DNA of 64,000 bases from Cymbidium sinense (Eukaryota; Streptophyta; Magnoliopsida; Asparagales; Orchidaceae): contig CM038225.1 of assembly GCA_021442155.1 (NCBI GenBank), forward strand, positions 83,526,925 through 83,590,924. Direction: 5' to 3'. The notes under the pieces are model-generated. The model had not been told where the DNA came from. It saw nothing but the letters and a program-made list of their open reading frames with translations, and did no database searches. The position numbers and the translations under genes are program-made. This document shows positions 11,681 through 24,420 of this stretch, one piece after another; position 1 is the stretch's first letter, and the number at the start of each line of letters is the position of its first letter.

Positions 11681-12860
11681 AGGTACATAGGAATGGATCC
11701 AAATAAATGTCATGTCCTTTTCAAATGAACTATACACTTGTTAATATTCAAACTTTATGTAAATTCATGTAGAGTAAAGAAAGAGAACTCCATATCACAT
11801 ATTTTAAACCATAGGCACATGCAAGCTTATGAATATTTATAACTAGTGTCACTCCATATATTATCATTGATTTGTATACTTTTAAAAATAATTTTAATTT
11901 AATAATGATACTAGCCACACATTTTTTTAAATTTAAATCAACACATGCTAACTTGACATAAAGAAATCATTTCATTTAATTGATTTTGAAAAAAGATGTA
12001 TGCATGATTACAAGTGAAATACAACATTTAACATGATTGGAGGAAATAAAGGGACATAAGCACATAATTTCATTCAATCCAATTAATTCTTAAGGACAAT
12101 CATACCAAATAAGCTCATTTAAAATAAACTAAAGTTTCTTAATATCATTTTTTTAATTTCATGTTTGATTTTGATTTAAGGAAAGAGAGAAAGAGGTTTG
12201 CTAATCCTAATCCCACCCCATGTTTGTAAGGGCATTTGATTTAATGAGAGTTAATTAGGTTGATTTTATGGATTAATTAAGTTAAGGTATAAATTAAATC
12301 AATTAATTAAACCCTTACATATGTTACCTTAATGTAATTAATCAAATGATTATGAGCTAATGTAATATGCAAATGAATTGAAAAGTAAATAGAAATGATC
12401 CTATGAAATGAAAGGGGCCTATTGCAATTAGCTCACAATCATTGATTAATGAAGCTTAAGGAAGTCACTAATTACTTTTATGGTTTTCTCACACATCTGA
12501 GTCAACCACAATTTCATTAAACCTCTTTAGGCTATTCAACACCTAAAGACCCACCCATGAATCAAACAAGAAAACCAAATCCATTTTAAAATTTAATTAA
12601 GCTAATTAAGTAATTAACTAGTTAATTAATTCCTAATTAATCTCTCCTGAAAAGTAAAAGAAATTTAGGGAAAAGATTAGGAAAAATTCCCTAATCACAT
12701 TCCCTAAACCTCCCTACTATTAATAAGTACCAAATCAATCTAATTAATTAGTTAATTTACTATTCCCATGCTTACTTATCACTTAATTAACTTAAGATGG
12801 TAACTAGGGATTAATCAATCAATTTCTCCAATTAACCAAACAATAAATTCCAAGAAAATA

Positions 12861-12882
12861 GGAGAGGTAGAAGTTATCCCCC
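12861..12882 (-). promoter_or_regulatory. Conserved GGATGACCTCTGCCTCCC-type motif, LTR A copy
   Basis: ggagaggtagaagttatcccc here matches gggaggcagaggtcatccc at 30622, 42357 and 49567, its reverse complement at 34681 and a diverged form at 55915. It is one of the best-kept stretches of the LTR although its surroundings drift. Function unknown. Confidence 0.5.
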
Positions 12883-13124
12883 TAAACACCCTTAACAAAT
12901 TTGGAATTAATTGGCTAATTAATTAGAGATTAATTAGTTAATTAAGTTTTCAATTAAATCCTAATTAAGCCAAAAATTTTGTTCAAAATTAATTAAGGAT
13001 AATTTGAATGGATTCTTCTTTGAAATATCTTTAAAATGAGCCTAAGTCTATAATTAATTATGAATTATAGAAGTTTTAGCCTTAAAAAGAAATTAATTAG
13101 CCCTAATTAAGCCTTAATCCTGTC

Positions 13125-13169
13125 GGTGCCATGTGGTGCACTAACATAGTGCACTTTCCATGTGGCACC
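13125..13169. promoter_or_regulatory. Inverted repeat with decayed G-boxes, LTR A
   Basis: ggtgccatgtgg ... ccatgtggcacc form imperfect arms. The two CATGTG cores (13130-13135 and 13159-13164) match the two intact CACGTG G-boxes of LTR E (49848, 49878). The C-to-T change at CpG is what methylation-driven decay gives. A TATA-like ctattttagt follows at about 13178. Confidence 0.5.
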
Positions 13170-13493
13170 ATGGATTGCTATTTTAGTTATCACATCCGTG
13201 ACTGACTCGGATGATGGCGGGATGTGCTTTCTCGTATGCCATTTGATGTAAGATCGGATGGCCAGGATCAAACCTGCAACTAAGGAGGGATCAAACAATG
13301 GATCTAATGTGATTTGATTAGAACCGTTCATTCCAATCACGCAGAATAGACAACCCGTGATCTCTCTTCCTACGAGCGATGAACGACGGAGCTCGTTCTC
13401 CATGGATCGCTCGATCCAAGCTAACCCAAGCTCGGATTAACTCCAAAATCAATCCACGCCTTGCTTAAATCTAATGGGTGCTCGATTTGTAAG

Positions 13494-13515
13494 GGAGGTG
13501 ATTTAACTCACCTCC
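13494..13515. promoter_or_regulatory. GC-armed palindrome with AT core, LTR A
   Basis: ggaggtga-tttaac-tcacctcc has perfect 8-bp arms. Its best counterpart is 37439-37460 in LTR B. It lies near the palindromic TATA elements of the other LTRs, but LTR A seems to lack the leader segment next to it. Confidence 0.5.
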
Positions 13516-15445
13516 TTTTGGTCCATGGAAAGTCTTAGCCAACTTAGGGTGGGCTAGGAGGTTAGGTCAGACCCCAAATGGGATGATTGAGGGCTGCCAA
13601 GTGATGGTAGAGTGGACTTTACCATTTATGGGTGGAATCCTATGTAAAGAGGGTTTAACCATTAGACAATGGCTTGAATTAGATTCACTTGGCTTTTGGG
13701 CTAACTTTAGGCTGGCCCTAGATGGGTTTGGGTCAGATTTGATGAGCCTCCATTGGGTCATGGGTTGGTTTCATGGGTTTTGGCTCAATTTGGGTCTATG
13801 GGTTCAATTTGGGTCATGTTAGGTTAGTTGACCAATTGGTCGAATTGGGTCAAACCAAGGTTTGGGTTAGGTTCAAATGATGATTTGAAGTATTTTGGTT
13901 CAAGTGGTTTCAATCAATTTGGCCTAGGTTTGATTTTGGCTCATTTGGATTTCATTTGAGGCTAAGGATTGACTTGGTCAAATGACCAAGTTGACTTGGT
14001 TTGACCCAATTCAAGGCAATTGATCACTCTAGGGTGATTGTTGATCATGATATGAGGCTTGAATGGGCTTGGTTCAATCCAATTTGGGTTAGATTAAAAC
14101 TTGGCTCATAAGGGTTTTTTAGGCCACTTTGGGTCAAGTGGGCCTAAATTGTTCAATTGGCTTGGTTTTTATTTGAGTAAGGTTTGGTTGGATTTATACA
14201 TGAGTTTATGAATGAAATATAAATCCAACTGCAATTAATTTGGGCTATCATAGGTTTTGATTCATTTGAAATTTTCAAGTCAAAAAGGATAACTTGGGCT
14301 TGACTTGAATTTGGTTTGATGATTGTAGGTTTCATTTATATTTGGATAGATGATTGAAGGAATGATTGATTCGGGATAAAATCCATTGACTTTGGCTTGA
14401 TCTAGGTTGGTTTTGGCCAAGTTCAAGGAATTGGCTTAAAGGGCTTGAATTGGGTTTTGACTTGATTTTGGACTTGGTTTTGGCTATGTGAATTTATATT
14501 TCATTTATGTTTGTGAATATGAATGAAGATGTAAATTATTTATGAGAAAACACTTGAGTTTGGAGTGATTTGGAAGCAAATTTGACTAAGCTCATGGAGG
14601 TAGGTCAAAAGGGCTTAAGTAGAAAATTGATTTAGTTTGATTTTATTTTGATCATTGTGATGTAGGTTTTATTTAAATTTGTGAATATAAATAAATATAT
14701 AATTGATTTATAAAGAAATCAATTGATTTTGGGTTAGTTTGAATGGGATTTGGTTAAGCTCATGGAGGTAGGTCCATATGGCTTAAGAAGGGTCTTGGTT
14801 GGATTTGAATTTAGTTTGATTTAGTTTTGGCTATTTGAGTTTATATTTCATTTATATTTTGAATATGAAAAAAGGTATGAGTGATTCATGAAGACATCAA
14901 TCAAGTTTGGGTTAAATTGGGTGCAGATTTGGCTAAGTCCATGAAATTCAATCATAAGGCTTTAAGAAGGATTTTGATTTTGGGTTGGATTATGGGTCTT
15001 AATCATTTAATTTAGAATTTGGATTTGGATTTGTAAATGATTGAGGGATTGAATTGGTCTTGGAAAAAATTTAATTGAATTTGGCTAAGGCTAAGTCCAT
15101 AAGATAAAATCATAAGGCTTAGGAAGGATTTTGATTTTGAGTTTGATCAAGGATTTCAATCATTTGACTAAGAGTTTGGATTTGGAATTAGAATTAGAAT
15201 TAGAATTTGAGATTTAGTTTGAGAAGGTAAACATAAGTTGGGTTTAGGCCATAGGATGGGCAAGTCTCCCTAAATCCCTAAGGCATAATCTACCTTTATG
15301 GCTAACCCTTCAAAGTCTCTAAGCTTAAGTTAAGTGTTCACCAAATCACTAGAAGTGTCTTAAGACTAAGGTGCTCTTAGTTTCTATAAGAGTCATAGAT
15401 CTATGATGAGAAGGTTGAAGACTCACTCTAAAAGTGAGGTCAACA

Positions 15446-15450
15446 AGAAG
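15446..15450. repeat. Target-site duplication of LTR A, right copy
   Basis: agaag, against ggaag at 9201-9205. LTR O resumes immediately: '..ttttggaag' at 9205 joins 'ctaaaaaagattaagtggga' at 15451, which lines up with 'ttttggaagccaaaggagat' within LTR A (about 9630). Confidence 0.55.
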
Positions 15451-17099
15451 CTAAAAAAGATTAAGTGGGAAATACTTTTAGATATTGGGAAGCATAGTAA
15501 ACATTTCAACTATCCTATCATTGGGCTTTACAATTTTGAATTTGAAAACATTGATATTTTGTATTAGCATTTTATTAGAAACCTAGGACATAGATTTTGA
15601 TAGCATAAGACTATAGAAATGCTTAGGAGTTGAAGACTTACTCCAATAGGATGCTTTAGAACCTAAGTCTAAAAACACTTCTAACATAAGTCAGAGGTTC
15701 CCCTAGTCTAATGTTTATAAAATTGAGAATTATCGATTCTTTTTCTCACTTGAGAAAATAAATCTATACTGACTCTTTTGGACTTAATTTTTTCCTGGAA
15801 GGGGTTGCTAATTAACACCATCTTAGCAATTTTTAAAATCATGACTTTAGTCCTATGAATGCAAGATGTCAGAGCTATTGTATTTAGAAAAGAGGCTAAG
15901 AACTTAAACTCACTCCCTAAATCCTTGGATCATGATTGGTATGTTATGCACTTAACTAATGTAATAATTTTCATCTCTTATATATTTTGACTCATAAATT
16001 TATTTTAGGGCTTTAGGTATGTAAATTTATATCTAAAATGACATTCAGTTAGAAATAAGTCATGGGCCAAATTAGTAAGAGAATGTTCACTTCCATAAGA
16101 AGGGTTGTCATCATCATAGGTTAGATTCCCTGTTATGTGCAATGGGTGAAGCACCCAATTCAAGAATTATGAATAATATGCTCGCATGGTTCACAAGGTC
16201 TAATTATTTTTAGTTAATTTTAAGTTATGCTTAGGACTTTAATTGAGTGAGGTTACATGTTTTTATTTTATATTTGAATTGAATTAATTTAATAGGGTAG
16301 AAAATTTAGTTTTTCTAAAAGCCTAACACATATAGACTTTATCACAGAACACAATAATAAAAAAAACCATATGAAAAGCATGCAGATGCACCCCAAACTA
16401 AATCAAGTCAAATTTAAATAAATAAAAAAGGCTAGTGTGACCGAATACCGCTATACACCCCAAAAAAGAAGAAGTAGGCAGCTGAGCTCGACCCTTATAC
16501 AGCCCGACCTAGAATTAAAAGTTTGATCTATGGGTTCTTCATTAACATCAGGATCATCACCTTCTTCAGGGGCCATAGAATCTAATTGGGACATCAAAAT
16601 GGTACAATCAACTCTTGTTAATCCTAAACTCTCTAAATCCTAACCTAATTCTAGGCTAAAATTATATTTTAAAATTTTAAAAAAGTCCTAAACCATGTAA
16701 AATAGATGTCAAGAAAAATATATAGCAAACCAGCATTTATAATACAAACATACAGGCTTAGCATCAATGGCTACCAATTCCACCTATCATATCGCCTATG
16801 CTTAGAAACTTAAAGCAACATTCACAAGAAAACATCATTTATTTTATTTTATGATAGTGGTCCCTTTAAGCATAACCTCTTGTAGAAAATAGTGTTATCC
16901 TAAAAATAATGTCTTAACATCCAGACTAGCCAACAAACATTCATAGCCATTCAATCTAAAATAGTACACCATAAAATAAGAAAAAACATCACATAATAAT
17001 TAATACATTGGCCTACTTTATTCTAGGATTAGTGACCAAGTATTCTAGTGTGTGTAAAGAAGACTAGTGTGGAAAGTCTATTCTAGCTTTATTTTAGTT

Positions 17100-20000
17100 T
17101 AAGTTTGATTCAAATTCAAAGTTTGTTCAATTTACTGTTGGATGATTTTAATTTAAATGATTATATTGATTTTGAATTTTATTTCAATTTTAAATTTATT
17201 TTTATGTTAAAGTTGAATTTAGGTTTTAAAGAATGACGAGTAAAATATATTGTACTTGAAGCAAAATCCATTTTATTCAACATCCTAATCCTAATAGAAT
17301 AAAATTTTCATTCTAAAATGAATATTCATTCTATAGGATAGACTAAGAATCTAAGTATCTTAATTAACCCATTTAAATTTATTTAGATTATTTAGTTGAA
17401 TTGGGATTGATTTGATTGATATTCATCTTATTTGATCAGGATTTGAAAGATTAAGTTAATTGAGTTTATTTAATTTTGTGTATTTTGATTGTAGATTAAT
17501 CAAGTTTTAGTTTGAATTAATTTAATTTTTATAATCCAATTAATCTTTAATTTACTTCTTCTAATTGATGTTCAATTTCTTTCTTCATGTTTCACTTTAA
17601 AGATTTAGTTTTATATGATTTGTGTAGATTAAATCATTTCAATGTTGTTTAAATTTAATGGTTTCATCTTTTCATTTAAGTTTGGTTTAAATTGGTTAAT
17701 ATTTTTTAATATAATTAACATGTGATTTTATTGAAGTTTAAAGTGATCTTTTATCTAAATTTCAAATAAGAGTTTGATCATTTGTTTAGTTTAATAATTT
17801 GATTTGTATATCAATTATGTCAACTTGATATTTGTTTATTCGATTCAATTAATCTTTTAGTTTATTTAATTGATTTATTTAATTTGTTTAAGAATTAAAT
17901 TTATAAATTTAATTTAAAATTTATATGATTTATTTTTGAGAGATTTACATACATACCACACAATTCTTATAGTTGATGTGGACAATCAATTATTAAGGTT
18001 CAATTCAATTTATTTAATTATTTTAATCAACCTTCATTCCATATTTAACATTTCATTAAGTTTGATTTGAGATTCATCAAATTCATAAAATTAAATGATT
18101 CATGATGATATTATTTGAGCTTCATAGTTGTATATCCTAGTTAAGTTCAATTGATTTAATTGATTAATTATTAAGCTTAATGTTGATTTAAATGGGGTTT
18201 TGTAATTCATTATTTAATTAAATTTTTTTATATTAAAGTTTTGTTTCAGTATTGTTTGAACACTAATCCTAATTCAAGAAACCTATGGAGATGGAATAAC
18301 TAGGTTTCACACCTAATCTAGGCCATCTTAACTTCCAAGTTATTTAAATGGATGATTTAATTAATTATTCATTTTTATTTACAATTCAGTTATTCATTTT
18401 ACTTAATTCATTTACTTAGGTTTCTTTTTTTAGATGTTTATCAAATTGTTCAAGTTCGATTGATATTGATTCATCTTGATTAATTTTAGCTTATTTATTG
18501 CATAAATTTCATAATTGTGTATTTTAATTAGATTCAACTTACATAGTTGTTTAGTTTATATTAATTATTGATATTTTCTTATAATTTCTTATAATTTTTT
18601 TAGTTCATTAATTGATTAAGATTATTTCTCTCTATTTTTTTATTTGATTTACTAATTTATGGTTAGGTTTTGATCTAAGTAATTTCAATTGAAATTTTTT
18701 TATTATGATCGATTTTAATTCTTTTTGTTGAGTTTGATTCGAAGCCTTATTAAATTTTCATTATTTGTATTGATTGACTTAGTTTAATTTTGAGTTTTAC
18801 AATTTTAGGTTTTAAAGAATTTTAATTATTCAATTTGTATGTTTAAACATTTTGTAATTTTAAATTTGCTATTTGGTTAAACGTTTTAATGTTAAGATTT
18901 ATTTATTTTATTTTATAATTTATTCATTTAATATTTGCTTTGTTTAATATTCAATTAAATTTGATTATTTTAATTAATTAAAATTTTACTTAAATAAACT
19001 CATTTGTTATTTTAATTAGAATTTGCTTAGTTTCTTTAATTAACAATTCATTTTTTTTAATTTGATTACTTAACTTATTACTCAAAGTTTTTATTCAAAT
19101 AAATTAACTTAGTTTTATGTTTAATTAAAGTGCTTTAGAATTTACTTTAATTTTATTTGATTTGATTAAGGGATTAGTTTGATTAAGATTCAAAACATGG
19201 TTATTTTATTTTCTTATTTAATTTAAATGATCAATTTAATTAATATTTAATGATTGATGAATAGTTTGCTAAGTTAGCTTGGCTATATGTTTAGATTTGG
19301 AAAATGATTATTAAATATCCTTGGTTTAATTCTTAACTTATTTAGGACTTAGTTAATCATGTTATATGACTGATTTAAATAGGGTTTAGTCTATTATTAA
19401 TTAAATTCATTATGATTAATTTATTTAAAATGTGATGAATCATTAATTAAATACTCATAATTATCTTGATTAATTAGTTTTGATAATTAAATTTTGATTA
19501 ATGATTATCTTGATTTATTTTAAATAAATCTATTTTTTTTTCAAAATGAGTTTAACTTTGCTAAGTATTTGATCGACTTAATTTAATTAAGGATAATTTG
19601 AGACTAACATGACTAATTTGATTTGAAGAGTTTAATAAGATTGGCTAAATATTAATCAATGATTTAATTAATCATGAGTGATTTGATTAAAATTTTGATG
19701 ATTGTTTGTAATTAAGTGTTTGATTTAAGTTAAGCTTGATTTATAGTTTATTTTAATATAATATATTTAATTTCATTTAGTTTAATTAATTGATTTTGAA
19801 ACTTCATTATCAAATTGAATAAGGGTTGATCTTAATTAGAAGTTGATGGATTAATTATGTTTGAATTGATTAAATAATTAGTTCAATTAACATTGGATTA
19901 ATAATTAATCAAACCTTAGTTTTATTAGATGATTCATTAGATTAAGAGTTTAAAGATTATGTTTAATTTGTTCAACTATCATTGAATTAAAGATTAATTA

Positions 20001-21600
20001 AACTTAACTTTATTAAATGATTTATTTGATTAAGAACCTAATTAAGGATTTTAATTTATTTAATGAACAACTAAATCTATCTTAGTTAAATGATTATTTA
20101 ATTTCATCATCTTAACCAAATGATTATGTCAATTAAGTAATTAATTGAATTAACAATTTTTATTAATCAATTAACTTAATTTGTTTGTATGATTATCATT
20201 AAATTAGTAATTGATTATGCTTATCCTTAAATGTTTTACCTTTAATTGGATGATTGGAGTTTAATTAAATGAATTGAGATCCTTGATTCACTCAATTATA
20301 GATTTAATCAAATGATCAGGGTTTAACTTATCAATTAATTGAATTCATGATCATTGATGCAATAAGGGTTAAATGTAATTGAAGACTTAATTGAGCTACT
20401 TATTTAATTAAGGGTCAAATATTAACTACTCAAATCAACTATGATTAAATCAATAAGAGTATAATTATGGATTGATTATGATCTTGTATCGAGTTAATTA
20501 AGGTTTAATTAGTAGTTTAATTAAAGTTTCATTACGGAATTCAAGTTTTATTAATTATTAGTACGTCTTATGTAAACAACTTTGGATTAGTTTAATTAAA
20601 TATTAAATTTATTTAACCAGTGTTTAATTTAAGTTCATTATCTCTTAACTTGATTAAATGATTAATTTGATTGAGATGTAATCATTAATCATTTAATTTG
20701 AGTTAACTAGTATTTGATTAATGATTTACTACATTTTAAGTTGATTTTATTTAATTGTTAAATTTTAAGTCTAATTAGTATTTGATTTCATTCTGTAACT
20801 AAATTCCAAGTAATAGGTTATTATGTTTTGTTAACTCAGATTAATTAAGTAATTAATATTTGATTCTTATGATTGTATATTTTTACTAAACCTAGATAAT
20901 AGTTTGCTTCAAATGTTATATAATTTAAACTTACTTTTATTATTATTATTATTAGTATTATTATTTGATTAAATAGTTAAAATTTTAGTTCATCTTGGTT
21001 TAATGATTTTTTTGAATTGAAGTTTTTATGGGAATGAGATGTTAGCATATCAAGCTTACCATATGTAACTTAAGACATTTGAATGAGTATTTTAAAAGCT
21101 ACTTGAATGAGTATTTTAAGAATGATTAATAAATTATTTATTCTTCAAATGAACATTAAATTATATATAAAATATTTAATGAAATTAATTGGGTTTTAAT
21201 TTTGTGAAACTCCCCTCTTTTTTATGTTCATAAGTGCGTCAATTATGATTTTTTATTTAATTTATTAAGAATTCTTAAGTTTAAACCATGAGTTTTAATT
21301 GATACATTAAGTCTTGAATAGATTACTTTAAAGTTCAGTGAGATCTAAATAATTTAGAGTTTTTTAGTGCTATGAGTTTAATCAAAGTTATTTAAACCAT
21401 TTTGGTAAATTTTTTTAATTTCTTTGATTTTAAATTATTTATTTCATGTTATCAAAATATTTGACCTTTGAAATTCAATAACATTTGATCTACTCATTAT
21501 TTTGGCTTGAAATTTTTGTGATAGGTAGATATTAATCTTCATTTCAATCCCTAAAAATTTTAGATTAATTTGATTAATATTCAAAACTTAATTAAAGAAA
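17100..21600. repeat. Long TTAATT-rich low-complexity stretch within LTR O
   Basis: Over 4 kb built from ttaatt, gattaa, tttgatt and aattaa words with almost no G/C and no open frames. Other LTRs have a comparable but shorter TTAATT-rich segment (about 1.5 kb, for example 11.6-13.1 kb), so this is probably that segment expanded. Confidence 0.6.
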
Positions 21601-23778
21601 TTTAATTTTTCTTCAAAACTAAATTAAACCCAAAATACCCAATAAAATTGGGGCTTTTGGGTTCTTTAGATTCTTCTTGAAAAGATGAATTCAACGAGCC
21701 CTTATCTATTAATTTTTTATTGTGTATTTTATTTTATATAACTTTTTAAAAATTTGAGATGATTTTATATATTTTTTATATCTATAAAATCTGGATTTCT
21801 CTATTTAATTGAGTTTGCACTGATTGAGCTCTGCCTTTCATGTGTCGAAGCCTGATTCGGTAGATGCATCTGATGTGGCATTTTGAGCAAAAAATTAGTT
21901 TTATTTGGACCATCTGATCTTCGATCAGACGGTCGAGATCTAACCTGCTGATCCGATAGCTAAAATCATACATATTTGATGCTCTAATCATAGTTGTCCC
22001 TTTTATTTAAGGGGGATCAGACGGTTGATGGGTTCTCTTCCTCCTAGCCGGCTAATGAACCATGTAGGGATGGAACTTCTACCATTATCATCAGTCTAAG
22101 CTTCAATTTTTGGTGAACTCACCAGAAAACATGATTTCTCATGTTCAAAATGTTTGGAATTGAAAGAAAAGATTAAATATAAAGCCAAATCTTAAAATCG
22201 TGTAAATCCGTTTCACAAAGTATCAACAACTAAAATTTGGCTATTAAATTTAGAAATTATCTCACTCAAGCTAATATTGAGAGGTTTTTTTATTTTGAAA
22301 TCGATCCTTGGGACGAGACTGAGCTTCAAAATTTATTTGCACACTTGCTTCCCCTTGGATTGCTCTAACTACCAAGTGCCACCGGAGTTCATCAGAGTTT
22401 GATTATTTTTTTATTTTAGTAGATAAGAAAAGGGGAAATGTTGGTAATGATCATTTGGAGATGAGTAAGGTGTTTTGGTGCAAGAAGAAGAGCTAGGAGG
22501 CTTTCTCTTTTTCTCCTTTTCTCTTTTAAAAATTAGCTGAAAAATCCATTAATGTGGATGAAGGCGGTAGTCAATTGATTGGGGATTAGCCTTAGAACTA
22601 TTCTCCAACATGCTTTGTTAGTTCTAATGCTATGGATGAGGAGAGGAAGTCTTCTTTCACGGCTAGATGAGAAAAATAGAAGGAGGGATATGTTTTCAAT
22701 GTTCCACTTGCTCTCTCACACATGACTTAACTCCATGCCACTAATCCCTTATTTTTTGACTTCTCTTCAGCGTTTGAAGGTTGCCAAACCCTTCACACAT
22801 AAGAGAATGGATAGGGTTTGGCTTGCTAAAGTTTCAATTAGGGTTTGACTTTGGGTTAACCCATGTCGACAAAATTTATTTGTTGGGCCTAATGCTTTGT
22901 GTTGATTTATCCATTTTGTAATGAGGATTCAATCACTCTTAATTATTCATTAAAGGTTTTTTTTTTATATCAATTAAATTTGATTTGATTTGAATCCAAC
23001 TTGATTTAACCTTACTTTGACCCATTTTGACCAACTTTGACCAAAGTGGGTTAAATTAACTTATATGATTTAATTTATTATTTGTGTTTAGATTAGCATA
23101 ATTCTATTTTTTTGAATCATTTGGAGTGTTTTTTAGTCTATTAATTTCATTTATTTTCAGCCAGTTTAGGGTTTCACCCAAGTTTGACCCAATTTGGCCT
23201 AAATGAGTCAAATTGGGCTATCCTAATTGGGAAATTTAAGCCCTATTTAGATTTCAAATATGTTTAGTGAATTATTTAAAGCATTTAAAATTGATTTATT
23301 TTGATTAATTTGGATTATAAATTGAGTTTGACTAATTTTGACCAAGATTAGGCTTATTGGGTTAAGGTGGGTTCATTTAAGTCAAACAATCGGGATATAT
23401 TTAAATCCAAGTACTGGTTGAATCATGTTTATACATTAATTTAAAATGAGTTTGGATGTTTAATTTAGATTAATTTCAATTTAATTTGACTTTATCTTGA
23501 TGAAGTTTATTTTATTTGGGCTAAGTGGCTCAATTAGCTAATCTAAGCTTCAGTTAAATTTTAGTTTTGTGTTTGGATAAACTTATATGATGATTTTAAG
23601 CTCTTGGTGTGGCTCAATTAGACCAAAATTTGATAGGTTGACTTTTAGCTTAATGGGGCTCATATTAGTCAATTTTAGGTGAAATGACCTAGTTGACCAC
23701 TTTGAACCTCACTTGATTTTGGATTCATTTGCATGCTTATATTGACTCTACACATTTAATTTTATTTAACTTTATTCT

Positions 23779-23903
23779 GAACATACTCATTTCACATTTT
23801 ATCACATAATAGGACACAATAGAGATGAAGGATTCATGTAGCTGACCCCACTTAGTGGGATAAAGGCTTGCTGTTGTTATTGTTGTTGTTATTATTTTAT
23901 TAT
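23779..23903 (+). mobile_element. Tiny LINE 3' fragment with apparent inverted 5' part
   Basis: 23815-23903 is the LINE tail in plus orientation: gattcatgtagctgacccc, then taaaggcttgctgttgtt and further TTG/TTA units. It matches the 3' end of the LINE at 6638 (minus strand). The 30 bases before it, acatactcatttcacatttt and ttatcacataatagg, match the plus-strand (antisense) text of that LINE at about 6930 and 7116, so they run in the opposite sense. No clear target duplication was found. Confidence 0.65.
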
Positions 23904-24349
23904 TATTATTTTTTGAACTTAGATGATTTTGAAAATAAATGGGTCAATTGGGTCAACAATCCCAAACACCTCAATATAGGCTGAATTGAATTTAGATTTT
24001 AATTCAAGTTTATTTGATTTAGATTTATTTTGAATTTTATTAGATTTATATTTTATTTTGGTTCACCTAATCCAATTGAATTAGGGGAGGTCCTAGAAGG
24101 GTTCACTAGAATGACCTGAGTCTTAAAGTATTAAGTTTGATTTATTTTTATGCTTAGTTTTGATTTCCACTTGATTTTAATTTTAGATTTATATTTGATT
24201 TAATTTATTATTTAGTTTTGATCTGGTTATACACTTGTCACTAAATGTAGTGTTCTAAATGTCTAATTAGGGAGTTCTTAATCTAAGATTAGGGGTCTTA
24301 ATTACTATAATTATGGATCATTTTATCTCATCCAAAAATAAGGTCAATA

Positions 24350-24354
24350 TATGG
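24350..24354. repeat. Target-site duplication of LTR O, right copy
   Basis: tatgg, identical to 8790-8794. Confidence 0.75.
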
Positions 24355-24420
24355 CAGTAATGATTCAATGGTGGTTCAATGGTGATTATCAACTATTGAT
24401 AGTCCGACATAAGTAAAGCT
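24355..24420. repeat. GTGGT-like tract, right of LTR O
   Basis: cagtaatgattcaatggtggttcaatggtgatt continues the texture seen left of LTR O (8640-8794). The tract was split by the insertion. Confidence 0.6.

Larger units (their letters stand above)
9206..15445 (-). mobile_element. LTR A: 6.2-kb solo LTR of the Tat-like gypsy family, nested in LTR O
   Basis: In the plus direction it begins TGTGGTGTTTATTTT and ends CTAAAAGTGAGGTCAACA, so read on the minus strand it is TGTTGACC...CACCACA, with the canonical TG...CA. It carries all the family landmarks in order: aagcccccatagttaattac (about 9470), a block naming 'accaccgtacaaccc' (10626), a (TA)n run and ~260-bp subrepeats (11.0-11.7 kb), a long ttaatt-rich segment, the agaggtagaagttatcccc motif (12861), a GC-rich block (13.1-13.48 kb), gggtcaaaccaagg (13.85 kb) and the ctcactctaaaagtgaggtcaaca end. 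No internal region follows and sequence matching LTR O resumes at once, so this is a solo LTR left by LTR-LTR recombination. Confidence 0.8.
15451..24349 (-). mobile_element. LTR O (solo LTR), right part
   Basis: Continues the LTR order: 'gggctttacaatttt..ttattagaaac' (15.5 kb), the 'gaataccgctatacacccc' block (16.45 kb), a very long AT-rich stretch (17.1-21.6 kb), a GC-rich block with tttatttaaggggg and gatcagacggt (21.78-22.1 kb), and gacccattttgacc-type text (22.98-23.7 kb). It ends atctcatccaaaaataaggtcaata, matching the family end agctcactctaaaagtgaggtcaaca. Together with 8795-9205 it totals about 9.3 kb. It is more diverged than copies A-F, so it is an older copy or a related subfamily. 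The ~4.5-kb AT-rich part may include foreign sequence that I cannot delimit. Confidence 0.65.

Noticed and set aside
13567..13822. Overlapping frames of 64 and 79 codons on opposite strands
   Set aside because: Inside LTR A, repetitive tggg/ttgg text; not conserved in other LTR copies.
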